From NCBI RefSeq assembly GCF_009495745.1, contig NZ_WIDQ01000001.1, positions 124,001 to 188,000 of the forward strand: DNA of 64,000 nucleotides, given 5' to 3'. Numbering within the stretch: position 1 is the stretch's first letter; every line of letters starts with the position of its first letter. Position numbers and translations under genes: made by a program. Positions 17,363 to 26,532 of this stretch are shown piece after piece. The DNA comes from Niveispirillum sp. SYP-B3756. GTDB taxonomy: Bacteria > Pseudomonadota > Alphaproteobacteria > Azospirillales > Azospirillaceae. The notes beneath the pieces are model-generated. The model had not been told where the DNA came from and made no database searches. It saw only the letters and a list, made by a program, of their open reading frames with translations.

Positions 17363-17905
17363 TTGGGGCGGTCATATCCTGCACCCAAGGCCCCCTTCCC
17401 CGTGTTCCGCCGCTGGCTTCCCACCACCCTGTTTGCCCTGGCGCTGGCTTTGCCCGGCGCCAGTTCTGCTGCCCCGCGCCTGAACGGGCCGGTGGAGGCG
17501 CGGGTGGTCGAGGTGGTGGACGGCGATACGCTGGCCGTGCGCGTCACCGTTTGGCTGGACCAGGAGGTGGTGACGCGGGTGCGGCTGGAAGGGATCGACA
17601 CGCCGGAAAGCCGCTCCACCTGTGCCACCGAAAAGGCGATGGCCCGCGCTGCCAAGGACAAGCTGGCCGGACTGGTGCGGGAGGCCATGGTGGATCAGGG
17701 CAAGGGCACCATCACGCTTTATAACGTCGTCTATGATAAATATGGCGGCCGGGTGCGGGCGCAGGTGCGGTTGGCCGACGGCACCGATGTGTCAGAGGCG
17801 CTGATCCGCGCCGGGGCCGCCCGCGCCTATAATGGCGGCAAGCGCCAGCCCTGGTGCGGGGTGGCCGATGCCGGCGGCGGCGGCGCGCGGGATGAAGAAG
17901 GCTGA
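17363..17905 (+). CDS. exported thermonuclease-like (SNase) protein
   Basis: A 180-residue staphylococcal-nuclease-fold protein with an N-terminal signal segment (RRWLPTTLFALALALPGASS). Conserved elements are VDGDTL (metal-binding Asp), VRLEGIDTPES (Arg and Asp of the active site), and the YDKYGGRVRAQV region carrying the second arginine. It probably cleaves DNA or RNA outside the cytoplasm. The frame begins with TTG at 17363; a GTG at 17402 would give a standard-length signal peptide, but neither has a strong ribosome site. A paralogue with the same fold lies at 44137. The C-terminus ends in a Gly-rich acidic tail. Confidence 0.8.
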   Translation: MGRSYPAPKAPFPVFRRWLPTTLFALALALPGASSAAPRLNGPVEARVVEVVDGDTLAVRVTVWLDQEVVTRVRLEGIDTPESRSTCATEKAMARAAKDKLAGLVREAMVDQGKGTITLYNVVYDKYGGRVRAQVRLADGTDVSEALIRAGAARAYNGGKRQPWCGVADAGGGGARDEEG

Positions 17906-17988
17906 ATCCGAAGGGAACTATTGCGGGCGATGGCGCGTTCTTCACGCGGATAACCATCCCTGGCGCGAACCCATGGAGGCCTTTCGCC

Positions 17989-18534
17989 TTGTCCAGAATT
18001 CTGCTGACCGCCCTCGTCGCCGTGTCTTTGACAAGCCCCACCCTGGCGCAAACCGCCGACCAGCCGCCTGATCCCGGCTTCACGCTGGAGGTGCGGGGCG
18101 GCCCGACGGACATCCCGCCTGAACAGTTCCGCCGCGACGTGCTGGCCGCCCTGCCGGCCGATCTACTGGACCCGGCGCGCAATTTCACCGGTGCTGACGG
18201 CTATCAGCGCGACGGACGTTACCGGATGGTGCTGCTGTTCCATCGCGGCGCGGAGGAGGCGGCAACGGGTAATCTCTGTACTGCCGCGCAGGCCCAGACA
18301 TTGCCGGCCCCGCCGGCCGACCTGAAGAATCTGCGCAGCACCACCCATCTGGTGGCGGCTTTCTGCGAGAATGACAAGGCCCGCGCCATCGCGCGGGACC
18401 AGACGGTGGGAGAAACCGGCCCGCAACAGGCCAGTTTCCGTTTCCTGGTGGCCGATGTGGCCAAACAGCTGTTCCCCAGCGGCTTTAACGTGCTGCCGGG
18501 CGTGGGGGCGGCCGCACCGGTGGTCGCCCCCTGA
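17989..18534 (+). CDS. exported protein of unknown function
   Basis: A 181-residue protein with a clear signal peptide (MSRILLTALVAVSLTSPTLA, cleaved before Gln-Thr-Ala). The mature part is alpha/beta-like, with two cysteines (in GNLCTAA and AAFCEND) about 30 residues apart that may form a disulfide. It has no family I recognise. The start is TTG at 17989, set by GGAGG nine bases upstream; no in-frame ATG is nearby. It begins 83 bases after the nuclease gene on the same strand and ends seven bases before the convergent fumC stop. Confidence 0.7.
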   Translation: MSRILLTALVAVSLTSPTLAQTADQPPDPGFTLEVRGGPTDIPPEQFRRDVLAALPADLLDPARNFTGADGYQRDGRYRMVLLFHRGAEEAATGNLCTAAQAQTLPAPPADLKNLRSTTHLVAAFCENDKARAIARDQTVGETGPQQASFRFLVADVAKQLFPSGFNVLPGVGAAAPVVAP

Positions 18535-18541
18535 TCGGGGG

Positions 18542-19936
18542 TCAGCCCGGATGCACCATATGGGCGGGCACGACCCATTGCTGGAACTGCTCCTCCGTCA
18601 GCAGGCCCAGCGCCAGCCCAGCCTCCATCAGCGTCGTGCCCTCATGATGCGCCTTCTTGGCGATCTTGGCGGCATTGTCGTAACCGATATGCGGGTTTAG
18701 TGCCGTGACCAGCATCAGGCTTTCGCTCATCAGCTTGGCGATGCGGTCGGTATTGGCAGTGATGCCCACCACACAATTCTCGGCAAAGCTGCGGCTGGCA
18801 TCAGCGATCAGCCGGACCGACTGCAACAGGTTGTAGATCAGCACCGGCTTGAAGACATTCAGCTCAAAATGGCCGGTGGCGCCAGCATGGGTGATGGTGA
18901 CATGGTTGCCCATCACCTGGGCACACACCATGGTCATGGCTTCCGACTGGGTGGGGTTCACCTTGCCGGGCATGATGGAACTGCCCGGCTCATTCTCCGG
19001 TAGGCTGATCTCCCCGATGCCGCTGCGCGGGCCGCTGCCCAGCAGGCGGATATCATTGGCGATCTTCATCAAGGAGACGGCCAGCGTGTTCAGCACGCCC
19101 GAGGCCTCCACGATGCTGTCATGGGCGGCTAAGGCTTCAAACTTGTTGGGGGCCGTCACAAAGGGCAGGCCGGTGATATCGGCCACTTCCGTCGCAAAGG
19201 CCACATCAAAGCCCACGGCCGCATTCAGACCGGTGCCCACCGCCGTGCCGCCCTGGGCCAGTCGCAGCAGGGCCGGCAGGGCCGCCCTGGCCCGCTCCAC
19301 CCCATAGGCCAGCTGCTGGGCATAGCCGGAAAATTCCTGGCCCAGCGTCATCGGCGTGGCATCCTGCAGATGCGTGCGACCGATCTTGACGATGGCGCTG
19401 AATTCCGTCGCCTTGGCCGCCAATGCTGCCTGCAACTGCTCCAGCGCCGGGATCAAGGCATGGTGGAACTGTTCCGCCGCCGCGATATGCATGGCGCTGG
19501 GGAAAGTGTCGTTGGAGCTTTGGCCGCGATTGACATGATCATTGGGGTGGATCGGCTTCTTCGACCCCATCTCCCCGCCCAGCATCTCAATGGCGCGGTT
19601 GGAGATCACCTCATTGGCATTCATGTTGGTCTGGGTGCCGGAACCGGTCTGCCAGACCACCAGGGGGAAATGATCATCCAGGCTGCCATCGATCACCTCT
19701 TCCGCCGCAGCGGCGATGGCCTGGCCCAGCTTCGGCTCCAGCGTGCCCAGCGCGACATTGGCCTTGGCGGCAGCCTTCTTGGCGATGCCCAGCGCGCGGA
19801 TCAGCGGCTTGGGCATCCGCTCCCCGCCAATCTTGAAATTCTGCAGCGACCGCTGGGTCTGCGCCCCCCAGTAACGGTCTGCCGGCACCTCAATCGGGCC
19901 AAAACTGTCGGTTTCGATGCGGATAGTGGCGGCCAT
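18542..19936 (-). CDS. fumC: class II fumarate hydratase
   Basis: FumC interconverts fumarate and malate in the TCA cycle and is the iron-independent, oxidation-resistant fumarase. The 465-residue protein matches the family length (about 460-467). Diagnostic segments are [17 protein letters not shown], the catalytic-histidine loop [16 protein letters not shown] (near 190), and the superfamily signature [11 protein letters not shown] carrying the catalytic serine (about 318-328). AGGAG eight bases before the ATG at 19936 sets the start; the frame extends 25 codons further upstream without homology. It is monocistronic here. Confidence 0.95.
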   Translation of the reverse strand: MAATIRIETDSFGPIEVPADRYWGAQTQRSLQNFKIGGERMPKPLIRALGIAKKAAAKANVALGTLEPKLGQAIAAAAEEVIDGSLDDHFPLVVWQTGSGTQTNMNANEVISNRAIEMLGGEMGSKKPIHPNDHVNRGQSSNDTFPSAMHIAAAEQFHHALIPALEQLQAALAAKATEFSAIVKIGRTHLQDATPMTLGQEFSGYAQQLAYGVERARAALPALLRLAQGGTAVGTGLNAAVGFDVAFATEVADITGLPFVTAPNKFEALAAHDSIVEASGVLNTLAVSLMKIANDIRLLGSGPRSGIGEISLPENEPGSSIMPGKVNPTQSEAMTMVCAQVMGNHVTITHAGATGHFELNVFKPVLIYNLLQSVRLIADASRSFAENCVVGITANTDRIAKLMSESLMLVTALNPHIGYDNAAKIAKKAHHEGTTLMEAGLALGLLTEEQFQQWVVPAHMVHPG

Positions 19937-20048
19937 GGGGCCTGCTCCTCGAAAATTGTGCAGCGATGGGCGTCGGGCGGGAACCGGGGGCATTGCCGCC
20001 GCGTCATTCATATGGGAACCTGATGACGCGATGGGAGGGGGAAATCCG

Positions 20049-20441
20049 ATGCGCTGCCAAGCGGGAAATAAACGTTACCGTTGGGTGGTCGTGTGCTGCG
20101 CTGGCTGGCTCTGCACTGCCCCGGTGGCAGCCCTGGCCGACAGCCAACCACAAAACGGGCTGACGCAGTTCCACCTGAAGAAGGGCCAGGGCAAACCCAC
20201 TATCCTGGCCGGGCAGGTGAAGGAGAAGCCAGTCAAGGCCGGGACACCGCGCCGCAAGCATCAGCCACCGGCTGTAACACCGCCCCCGGCACCCACTGTA
20301 ACCCCGACGGAACCGGAATTACGCCCCCAGCTGACAGCAGAGAATCCGTTTGGTCCGCCACCAAAGGTGCCCGGCGAACTGTCCAGCCGTATCCGCGTCG
20401 CCGGCAAGGGCCTGAAACTGGGTGTGCGGATGCCGCTGTGA
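20049..20441 (+). CDS. putative exported proline-rich protein
   Basis: A 130-residue protein of unknown function. A long signal sequence with a basic n-region ([20 protein letters not shown]) ends near ALA-DSQ. The mature part is short, basic and proline-rich ([19 protein letters not shown]), without predicted fold. The ATG at 20049 follows GGGAGGGGG. It is divergent from fumC and convergent with the operon at 20456. The reading frame is open and the signal peptide is convincing, but small Pro-rich frames occur by chance in G+C-rich DNA, so expression is uncertain. Confidence 0.5.
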   Translation: MRCQAGNKRYRWVVVCCAGWLCTAPVAALADSQPQNGLTQFHLKKGQGKPTILAGQVKEKPVKAGTPRRKHQPPAVTPPPAPTVTPTEPELRPQLTAENPFGPPPKVPGELSSRIRVAGKGLKLGVRMPL

Positions 20442-20455
20442 GGCAGGCTGGCGGC

Positions 20456-21856
20456 TTACCAATATTGCCGGTGCCATTCCTTATACAGCCGCGCCGCCTC
20501 TTCTGATCCGGCAACGATTTCCACCAGACGCAGACTGTTGAACATATGGCGGGCGCCCTCCGGTGACAGGGTGCCGTCACGGTTGCGGGGGGTCTTGCGC
20601 AAGGCGGCGTTGGTCTGCTGTTCCAGCCGCCGCCTGATATCGGTGATGCGGTTGGAAACTTCTTTCTGAATGCCCAGCGCTCCCGCCATCCGGGCGGCGC
20701 GGCGCAGGGCCAGCATCTGCTGTTCGGCCTTCTTGATGGTGTCAATATCGGCGGCCTGGCCGTCGCTGGGGAAAACCGCGTCAATCGCCGCTGTACTGAC
20801 CTTGTCGCAGACATTCTTCAGCACGAATTGGGCCACTTCCCCCCGTGCTGTCTGCATCTTGCCGGACAATTCCTTATCCCGCATCCCCTGCACCATATCG
20901 TGGATGGAGCCCAGCCCATCGGCCAGCCGCTCCGCCACATTGGCCAGCCCATCCAGTTCAGCCTGCCGGGGGACCAGGCTGTCAGAGACCAGACCACTGG
21001 TCTGGCGCAGCAGATTGCTGACGATATAGCCGGACATTTCCCGCGTCATCACCTCCTTCTCCTGCGGCGGGCCACCCAGCCGCAGGTCACCCAGCAGGCG
21101 CAGCAGGTCACCCGGTCGCTGCATCCGCGATGACAGCACGCGCACCAGCGGCATGGTCTGGCGCATATCCTCCCGCCCCATGTCCAGCAGCACCTTGCGC
21201 AGGGTTTCCAGATGGCTTTCCGACAGGGTGGCAATGGGGCGGGGCGGCAGGGTGGATTTCAGCTTTTCCACCGGTGCGGCAATGCTGACGATTTCCTTGA
21301 TCACCTCCAACTGGCGGATCACATCATCGTCACGGCCGAACAGGGTCACCTTCTGTTTCAGATTGGCGTCGCATTCTGCCAGCACCCAACCCAGGATTTC
21401 GGCGCCGGTTTGCCAGAGCGGATCGCAGAGATTGGCCAGCAACTCCCCATCATTGGGATCAATCCGGCTTACCGCCTGCTGTACCTGCTGTTGCAGGGCC
21501 GTCGGTATCCGGTCTTTCAGCGCCCGCCAGCAGGGGGTCAGCGTGCTGCGGCTGATGCGGCCCAGGCGACGGCTGTAATTTTCCTGATCATCCAGCAGGT
21601 CTTCCACCGGGCGGAAGAACAGCCGGCAGGCCGTCTGCCGGCGCGGTGGCCGCAGATTGGCCAGACGCGGCCGAAGGGCGGCAAAAACACTGCTGACCTC
21701 CGGCTTGTCACCAACCTGATCCAACAGGCGGTAAATCTGCAACAGCTTGGTATCCGACAGGCGATTGGCATCGCCCATCAGCGCCATCCAGTCGCCGCCG
21801 GCATTCTCTGTTGCCTGATTTTGGCCCGACTGCGGGGGCCGGTTCATCGCTGCCAT
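20456..21856 (-). CDS. conserved-looking cytoplasmic protein of unknown function (operon partner 2)
   Basis: A 466-residue, largely helical protein with no signal peptide or membrane segment. The N-terminal third (about 25-120) has RLSDTKLLQIYRLLDQVGDK and an Arg-rich patch (RPPRRQTACRLFFRPVEDLL). The middle and C-terminal parts are amphipathic helices rich in Leu, Arg and Asp, ending in RLYKEWHRQYW. No catalytic motif stands out and I do not recognise the family. It starts nine bases after the stop of the gene at 21866, so both are one operon. Normal base composition and length argue for a real gene. Confidence 0.75.
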   Translation of the reverse strand: MAAMNRPPQSGQNQATENAGGDWMALMGDANRLSDTKLLQIYRLLDQVGDKPEVSSVFAALRPRLANLRPPRRQTACRLFFRPVEDLLDDQENYSRRLGRISRSTLTPCWRALKDRIPTALQQQVQQAVSRIDPNDGELLANLCDPLWQTGAEILGWVLAECDANLKQKVTLFGRDDDVIRQLEVIKEIVSIAAPVEKLKSTLPPRPIATLSESHLETLRKVLLDMGREDMRQTMPLVRVLSSRMQRPGDLLRLLGDLRLGGPPQEKEVMTREMSGYIVSNLLRQTSGLVSDSLVPRQAELDGLANVAERLADGLGSIHDMVQGMRDKELSGKMQTARGEVAQFVLKNVCDKVSTAAIDAVFPSDGQAADIDTIKKAEQQMLALRRAARMAGALGIQKEVSNRITDIRRRLEQQTNAALRKTPRNRDGTLSPEGARHMFNSLRLVEIVAGSEEAARLYKEWHRQYW

Positions 21857-21865
21857 CCCCCACCC

Positions 21866-23008
21866 TCACGCCATCACGGCTTTGAGTGCCTCAAGCCGCA
21901 TTACCGCCTCCAGATCCAGAACGCCGGCACCCATATCCTGGTTGCCGCGCACCCAGCGGCGCTGCAACCGGTTGATTGTTTCAATATCCGCCGTTGCTGT
22001 CAGCACGGGGCCGATCTCTTCCCGCGGGATCGCCGGCAGCAGACAGGACAGTTCACCCACCAGTTCACGCTTGGCCGACGGGCTGGCGTTACGGACATTC
22101 TCCCAGAGGATCAGCAGGAAATCCCAGCCATCCAGCAACCAGGCGATCCGCCCGACCTGATCGGTTATCTCCTTCCGCAGGCGAGGGGCATCGTGCACGA
22201 TCTGCATCGGGTCACGACAGGCGGCATCCAGCCGGCCGAGGCGCTGCTGCACCTGGGCCAATGTCTGACGGGCCACCGTCGCGCAATAGGCCCCCAGCGG
22301 TGCCGCCTCAGATCCATCCAGTTCCGCCCATTCCGCCAGTTCCGTGCCGAACGCCTCCAGCCGGATATTCAAGATGCGCAGGCGTCCCGGCCGGGGGCAT
22401 TGGGACAGGCCCACAGGGGCGACCACCACACCCAGATCATCTACCCGACCAGCCAGTTCATCGGGGGCAATGCCCACCATCCCAGCCACCTTGGCCAAGG
22501 CCTGGCGGGCCAGGCGCTTGCTGTCATCCGGGGTCATCTCGGGGCGCAGCAGGTCGGCAGCCCCGATCCCCACCAGCTTCAACAGTTCGGTGACCAGGAT
22601 GAACTGGGTCAGCACCAGATACTGGCTGTCCAGCTCCAGCAGCTCTGCCGCGCGGGCCGCTGCATCCGGCCCGCAGATGCCGGTGGCCTGCACATCCAGC
22701 ACCGCCCGGCGCACCTGTTCCGGCGAATGGCTCTCCAGCGCCTCAATCTGTTCAAACAGGATACGGTCATGCACTGTCAGCGTCATCACCGAGGAAAGGC
22801 CCTTCATCGGTATGACATAATTGCCCCTGCCTGTCGTAAAATTGGGCAACAGAAATTCAAAACGATTGTCGCCATCCCGGCGTAACCGGGCCTGGCTGAG
22901 CAAAGGCGTAGTGAAGGGGATGGAAATCCCCCTTTCCTGAAAGGTTGCCGGCTGCTGATCGCCCGACACCAGCCGCGCATTCCGCGCGATACCACTCTCA
23001 TCTGTCAT
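21866..23008 (-). CDS. cytoplasmic protein of unknown function (operon partner 1)
   Basis: A 380-residue helical protein without signal peptide. N-terminal residues 30-85 include a beta-rich segment (RFEFLLPNFTTGRGNYVIPM); the rest is Leu/Ala-rich helix with conserved-looking WLLDGWDFLLILWE near 280. No motif or family is recognised. An in-frame GTG at 23020 is an alternative start. It is the first gene of a two-gene operon with the protein at 20456 and is divergent from trxA across a 246-base region that is locally AT-rich (about 23040-23100). The two products may act together, which is inference from coupling only. Confidence 0.75.
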   Translation of the reverse strand: MTDESGIARNARLVSGDQQPATFQERGISIPFTTPLLSQARLRRDGDNRFEFLLPNFTTGRGNYVIPMKGLSSVMTLTVHDRILFEQIEALESHSPEQVRRAVLDVQATGICGPDAAARAAELLELDSQYLVLTQFILVTELLKLVGIGAADLLRPEMTPDDSKRLARQALAKVAGMVGIAPDELAGRVDDLGVVVAPVGLSQCPRPGRLRILNIRLEAFGTELAEWAELDGSEAAPLGAYCATVARQTLAQVQQRLGRLDAACRDPMQIVHDAPRLRKEITDQVGRIAWLLDGWDFLLILWENVRNASPSAKRELVGELSCLLPAIPREEIGPVLTATADIETINRLQRRWVRGNQDMGAGVLDLEAVMRLEALKAVMA

Positions 23009-23254
23009 CGCGCCCGCCACCCAACATCACTGTCCGGGACTTTAGCACTGCATTCATTCGATTAATATTTCATATTCAGAGCAATATGTCAGTCTTCTCC
23101 TATGGCGCTCTTCGCTTTCCCTCCCAGCCCCCTCCACTGGCCGCAGTGCAGCCGTGCACATCCGTTCGGCTTGACCAGGGGTCGGGGCACTGCCTACATT
23201 TCATGTCGAGAGGCGGCCGGCTGGCCGCAGAAACCCGAATCCGCCGAGGATATG

Positions 23255-23578
23255 ATGACTGCCCCGATCAAAATTACCGATGCCAGCTTCGAAGCCGATG
23301 TTCTGAAGGCGTCCGGGCCGGTCCTGGTCGATTTCTGGGCTGAATGGTGCGGCCCCTGCAAGCAGATCGCCCCGGCCCTGGATGACATTGCCGCTACCCT
23401 GGGCGACAAGGTGACCATCGCCAAGCTGAACATTGATGATAACCCGATGACCCCGGGCCGTTACGGCGTGCGCGGCATCCCCACCCTGATGCTGTTCAAG
23501 GATGGTCAGGTTGCCGCCACCAAGGTTGGCGCGCTGCCGAAGACCCAGCTGCAGAACTGGATTGCCGACAACATCTGA
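23255..23578 (+). CDS. trxA: thioredoxin 1
   Basis: A 107-residue thioredoxin that reduces protein disulfides in the cytoplasm. The active site WCGPC occupies residues 31-35 (Cys32, Cys35), within [12 protein letters not shown]. The cis-proline loop [13 protein letters not shown] and buried Asp (VDFW) are intact. GAGGA precedes two adjacent ATG codons (23252 and 23255), and either could start. The usual alphaproteobacterial neighbours (folC, addAB) are absent; instead the unknown two-gene operon is divergent. A strong terminator follows. Confidence 0.95.
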   Translation: MTAPIKITDASFEADVLKASGPVLVDFWAEWCGPCKQIAPALDDIAATLGDKVTIAKLNIDDNPMTPGRYGVRGIPTLMLFKDGQVAATKVGALPKTQLQNWIADNI

Positions 23579-23601
23579 TCCTGCTGTTCCCCCAAGGCGA
23601 A

Positions 23602-23638
23602 GGGCTGGTTTCCGTAACGGGAAACCAGCCCTTTTCTT
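23602..23638 (+). terminator. rho-independent terminator of trxA
   Basis: Twelve-base-pair stem GGGCTGGTTTCC (23602-23613) with GGAAACCAGCCC (23620-23631), loop of six, followed by TTTTCTTT. It ends trxA transcription before the pyruvate-kinase-like gene. Confidence 0.88.
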
Positions 23639-23718
23639 TAACTGTTTGAGACAGGTCATGGGGCCGTAACAGGCACGGTCTATGCTGCCCCCATCTTCGC
23701 CCAAGGGGAGCAGCGGAC

Positions 23719-25200
23719 ATGGATGACGGTCAGCCGACCAGTCGGGACAGCCTGGAACTGGCAGGGTTGTTGGCAGAAATGGCGGCCCTGCGCGCCACCA
23801 TTCTGGAAGGGGCGGCCCCGTTCCTGGCCCGCCTGGGCCAGCCGGCAGCGGAAAGCCCGCTGGCCAATCTGGCCCATTATCTGGCGCTGCGCCATCATGA
23901 CCTGCGGCCGTTGCAGCGCCGCCTGATGCGATTCGGCCTGTCCTCGCTGGGCCGGTTGGAAAGCCGGGTGCTGCCGACGCTGGATGCCGTACTGGTGGCA
24001 CTGGCTGGCTTGCAGGGGGCACCCGCCCCCATTCTTCTGCCGACAGAGGGGCAATTCTTTGCCGGGGAACAGGCGCTGGCAGCGGCAACGGAGGGGCTGT
24101 TCGGCCCAGCCCACGCGCATCGCCGCTGCCGCATCATGGTCACGCTGCCCAGCGCGGCAGCCGCAGACGCCGACATGGTGCTGGAACTGGCCCGGCTGGG
24201 CATGGATTGCGCCCGTATCAACTGTGCCCATGATGATGCCGCCGCCTGGCACAGCATGGCCGCCCATGTACGGGCGGCCAGCCTGGATGTTGGCCGGCCC
24301 ATCCGCATCCTGATGGATATTGCCGGGCCGAAAATCCGCACCGGCGATCTGGTCGCCGCCCCGGAGAAAGGCAAGCTGCGGGCCGGCGACAGCCTGTGGC
24401 TGACCGTGGAAGGGGCACCGCTGCCCCCGGGTGGCGGCTATGCCGTCGCCGTCTCCCTGCCGGAAATCGTCAACCGCGTCGCCGTCGGCGACCGCGTGCT
24501 GTACGATGATGGCAAGCTGGAAGGGCTGGTGGAGGCGGTACAGGAAGGGGCGGCCCTGGTGCGGGTGGGCCGGGTGAAGGAAGGCGGGCTGAAGCCCAAG
24601 CCGGAAAAGGGCCTGAACCTGCCCGACACCGCGCTGGGCCTGTCACCGCTGACCGCCAAGGATGAACGCGATCTTGCCGCCGTGATCGAATGTGCCGATA
24701 TGATCGGCTATTCCTTCGTCTCCCGACCGGAGGATATCGACCTGCTGGACGCGGCCCTGGCCCGGCTGCCGACGCGGGCAACGCCCTTAGGACTGGTCGC
24801 CAAGATCGAACGGCCGGACGCAGTGCGCAACCTGCCCGACCTGATCGCCCGTGCCGGCCGCGACCGCCCCTTCGGCGTGATGATCGCGCGCGGCGATCTG
24901 GCGGCGGAAATCGGCTTTGAACGGCTGGCGGAAATGCAGGAAGAAATCCTGTGGATCTGCGAGGCGGCGGCCGTTCCGGTGATCTGGGCCACCCAGGTGC
25001 TGGAAGATCTGGTGAAATCCGGCGTGCCGTCGCGCGGGGAGATGACGGATGCCGCCATGGCCGCGCGGGCGGAATGCGTGATGCTGAACAAGGGCCCGGC
25101 TGTGGGCACCGCCGTGTCGCTGCTGGATCGGCTGCTGGGCAGCATGGATGGGCATCTGCTAAAGAAGACGCCGGTGCTGCGGCCGCTGAAATCCTGGTGA
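23719..25200 (+). CDS. pyruvate kinase-like protein with helical N-terminal extension and no C-terminal domain
   Basis: A 493-residue protein whose residues about 135-480 match the pyruvate kinase barrel: ARINCAHDDAAAW, MDIAGPKIRTG, the beta-domain DDGKLEG, LVAKIERPDA with the catalytic Lys-Ile-Glu, GVMIARGDLAAEIG and IWATQVLEDL. The first 130 residues are a helical extension absent from ordinary enzymes, and the allosteric C-terminal domain is missing because the protein ends soon after the barrel. The first substrate loop reads MVTLPSAAA rather than the usual T-x-GP-x-S, so activity may differ. GGAG before the ATG at 23719 sets the start. It lies between terminators as a single gene. Confidence 0.82.
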   Translation: MDDGQPTSRDSLELAGLLAEMAALRATILEGAAPFLARLGQPAAESPLANLAHYLALRHHDLRPLQRRLMRFGLSSLGRLESRVLPTLDAVLVALAGLQGAPAPILLPTEGQFFAGEQALAAATEGLFGPAHAHRRCRIMVTLPSAAAADADMVLELARLGMDCARINCAHDDAAAWHSMAAHVRAASLDVGRPIRILMDIAGPKIRTGDLVAAPEKGKLRAGDSLWLTVEGAPLPPGGGYAVAVSLPEIVNRVAVGDRVLYDDGKLEGLVEAVQEGAALVRVGRVKEGGLKPKPEKGLNLPDTALGLSPLTAKDERDLAAVIECADMIGYSFVSRPEDIDLLDAALARLPTRATPLGLVAKIERPDAVRNLPDLIARAGRDRPFGVMIARGDLAAEIGFERLAEMQEEILWICEAAAVPVIWATQVLEDLVKSGVPSRGEMTDAAMAARAECVMLNKGPAVGTAVSLLDRLLGSMDGHLLKKTPVLRPLKSW

Positions 25201-25201
25201 G

Positions 25202-25248
25202 GGTCGGTTCAAGGGCGGCCATGGACAAGGGCCGCCCTTGAACCGACC
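25202..25248. terminator. bidirectional 19-bp hairpin
   Basis: Perfect 19-base inverted repeat (25202-25220 with 25230-25248) around a nine-base loop, located between the convergent stops of the pyruvate-kinase-like gene and the NUDIX regulator. There is no T tract on either side, so it may act as a roadblock or transcript 3'-end stabiliser as much as a classical terminator. Confidence 0.75.
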
Positions 25249-25252
25249 GGGG

Positions 25253-26332
25253 TCAATCCACCATCCGCACCATCGGCAGGCCCACACCGGCCGCCACCCG
25301 TTCGCGCAGCACGTCGCGGCGGAACCGGTGCAACTCGGCCGGGCGGCCGCCGGTATTGGCCTCATGCGTGCCGGTGGCTTCCACCAGCCCGCCAGCCAGC
25401 ACCAGCCGGCGGAAATTCTGCTTGTGCAATTGCACGCCGGACAAGGCCTCCACCGTGCGCTGCAGGCGGAACAGGGTGAACTGGGCCGGCAGCAGGTCGA
25501 ACACCACCGGCCGGTATTTCAGCTTGCCGCGCAGCCGGCCCAGGCCGACCGCCAGGATGCGGCGATTATCATGCGCCATCGGCGTGCCCAACTGGGCCGC
25601 CAGATCGGGTTCATCCAGATGCGCCTGATCCAGCGCCAGCCCTAGGCGCTGACGGATGGCCCGGTCACGTCGCGCCTCTGCCACCAGGCCTGCGCTGTAG
25701 AGCAGTTCATAGCGTTCCAGCACCCGCTCCGTATCCCACAGCTCTTCTTCGGCGAAGGTGGTGGAGACACGTTCCGCCCGCGCGGCTGCGGCGGTGGCAT
25801 CGGGGGCGGCGGCGATCCAGCGCTCCAGGGCAGGCTGGATAACCCTGGTCAGAATCTCCGGCCGGCCGTCGCGCCAATCCTCCCAGGGGAAATAATCGTA
25901 CCAGTCGTGCCATTCCGCCGCCCCGCTGCCCGACAGCGGCGCTTCGCGCACCAGGGCCATATAGCCGACGGACACCACGCGCGCCCCCCCCTCCAGCTCT
26001 CGCGGATCACGATAGCGGTCGCCGAACGTATAAAGCTGCTCCACATAGCGCAGCGGCAGGCCCGTCTGTTCCTGCACCCAGCGGCGCAAGCCCTGTTCCA
26101 GCGTGCGGTCGCGTTCCGGCGCGAACGGGCCGAAGGGCAGCAGGTCCAGCCCCTCCGTCGCGTCACGCTGTTCGGGCGTGGCCAGGTCATGCGTCATGCG
26201 CCGCACCACCAGCACGCGCGGCACCTCATCCGTCACCGCGACGATGACGGCGGTCAGGCCCAGCACACTCGAGTCGGCCACGGGCAAGGGGTGCTTCCTC
26301 CCAGCTTCGAAAATCGGGCGATGGCGGCGCAT
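25253..26332 (-). CDS. NrtR-type NUDIX transcriptional regulator, probable NAD metabolism regulator
   Basis: A 359-residue protein with an N-terminal NUDIX fold (about 20-190) and a C-terminal winged helix that matches NrtR-type regulators (FTLFRLQRTVEALSGVQLHK, then NFRRLVLAGGLVEATG). The NUDIX signature is degenerate: the catalytic REXXEE is not evident in the DRTLEQGLRRWVQEQTG helix, so the domain probably senses a nucleotide such as ADP-ribose rather than hydrolysing it. Such proteins are annotated as alphaproteobacterial NAD regulators. The start is uncertain; the frame continues to 26461. It is divergent from the NAD-dependent glutamate dehydrogenase across about 200 bases. Confidence 0.78.
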   Translation of the reverse strand: MRRHRPIFEAGRKHPLPVADSSVLGLTAVIVAVTDEVPRVLVVRRMTHDLATPEQRDATEGLDLLPFGPFAPERDRTLEQGLRRWVQEQTGLPLRYVEQLYTFGDRYRDPRELEGGARVVSVGYMALVREAPLSGSGAAEWHDWYDYFPWEDWRDGRPEILTRVIQPALERWIAAAPDATAAAARAERVSTTFAEEELWDTERVLERYELLYSAGLVAEARRDRAIRQRLGLALDQAHLDEPDLAAQLGTPMAHDNRRILAVGLGRLRGKLKYRPVVFDLLPAQFTLFRLQRTVEALSGVQLHKQNFRRLVLAGGLVEATGTHEANTGGRPAELHRFRRDVLRERVAAGVGLPMVRMVD

Positions 26333-26532
26333 TCGAAAAGAAAGCCGTTGCCGCTTGTAAAGCAATGGAATGCCGTATGCCAGCCCGCCAACAGTACAAG
26401 CCTTTCGGATCATGGGATTGTAACCGTCTGCACCTTCCTGACTGTCATGAAAATGGGGCAAGGTATGGTCCGCAAACCGTGCCGGGCCGGACTGAATCCG
26501 GCCAGAGAGCCGGTGACATCGGGAGAGAAGTC

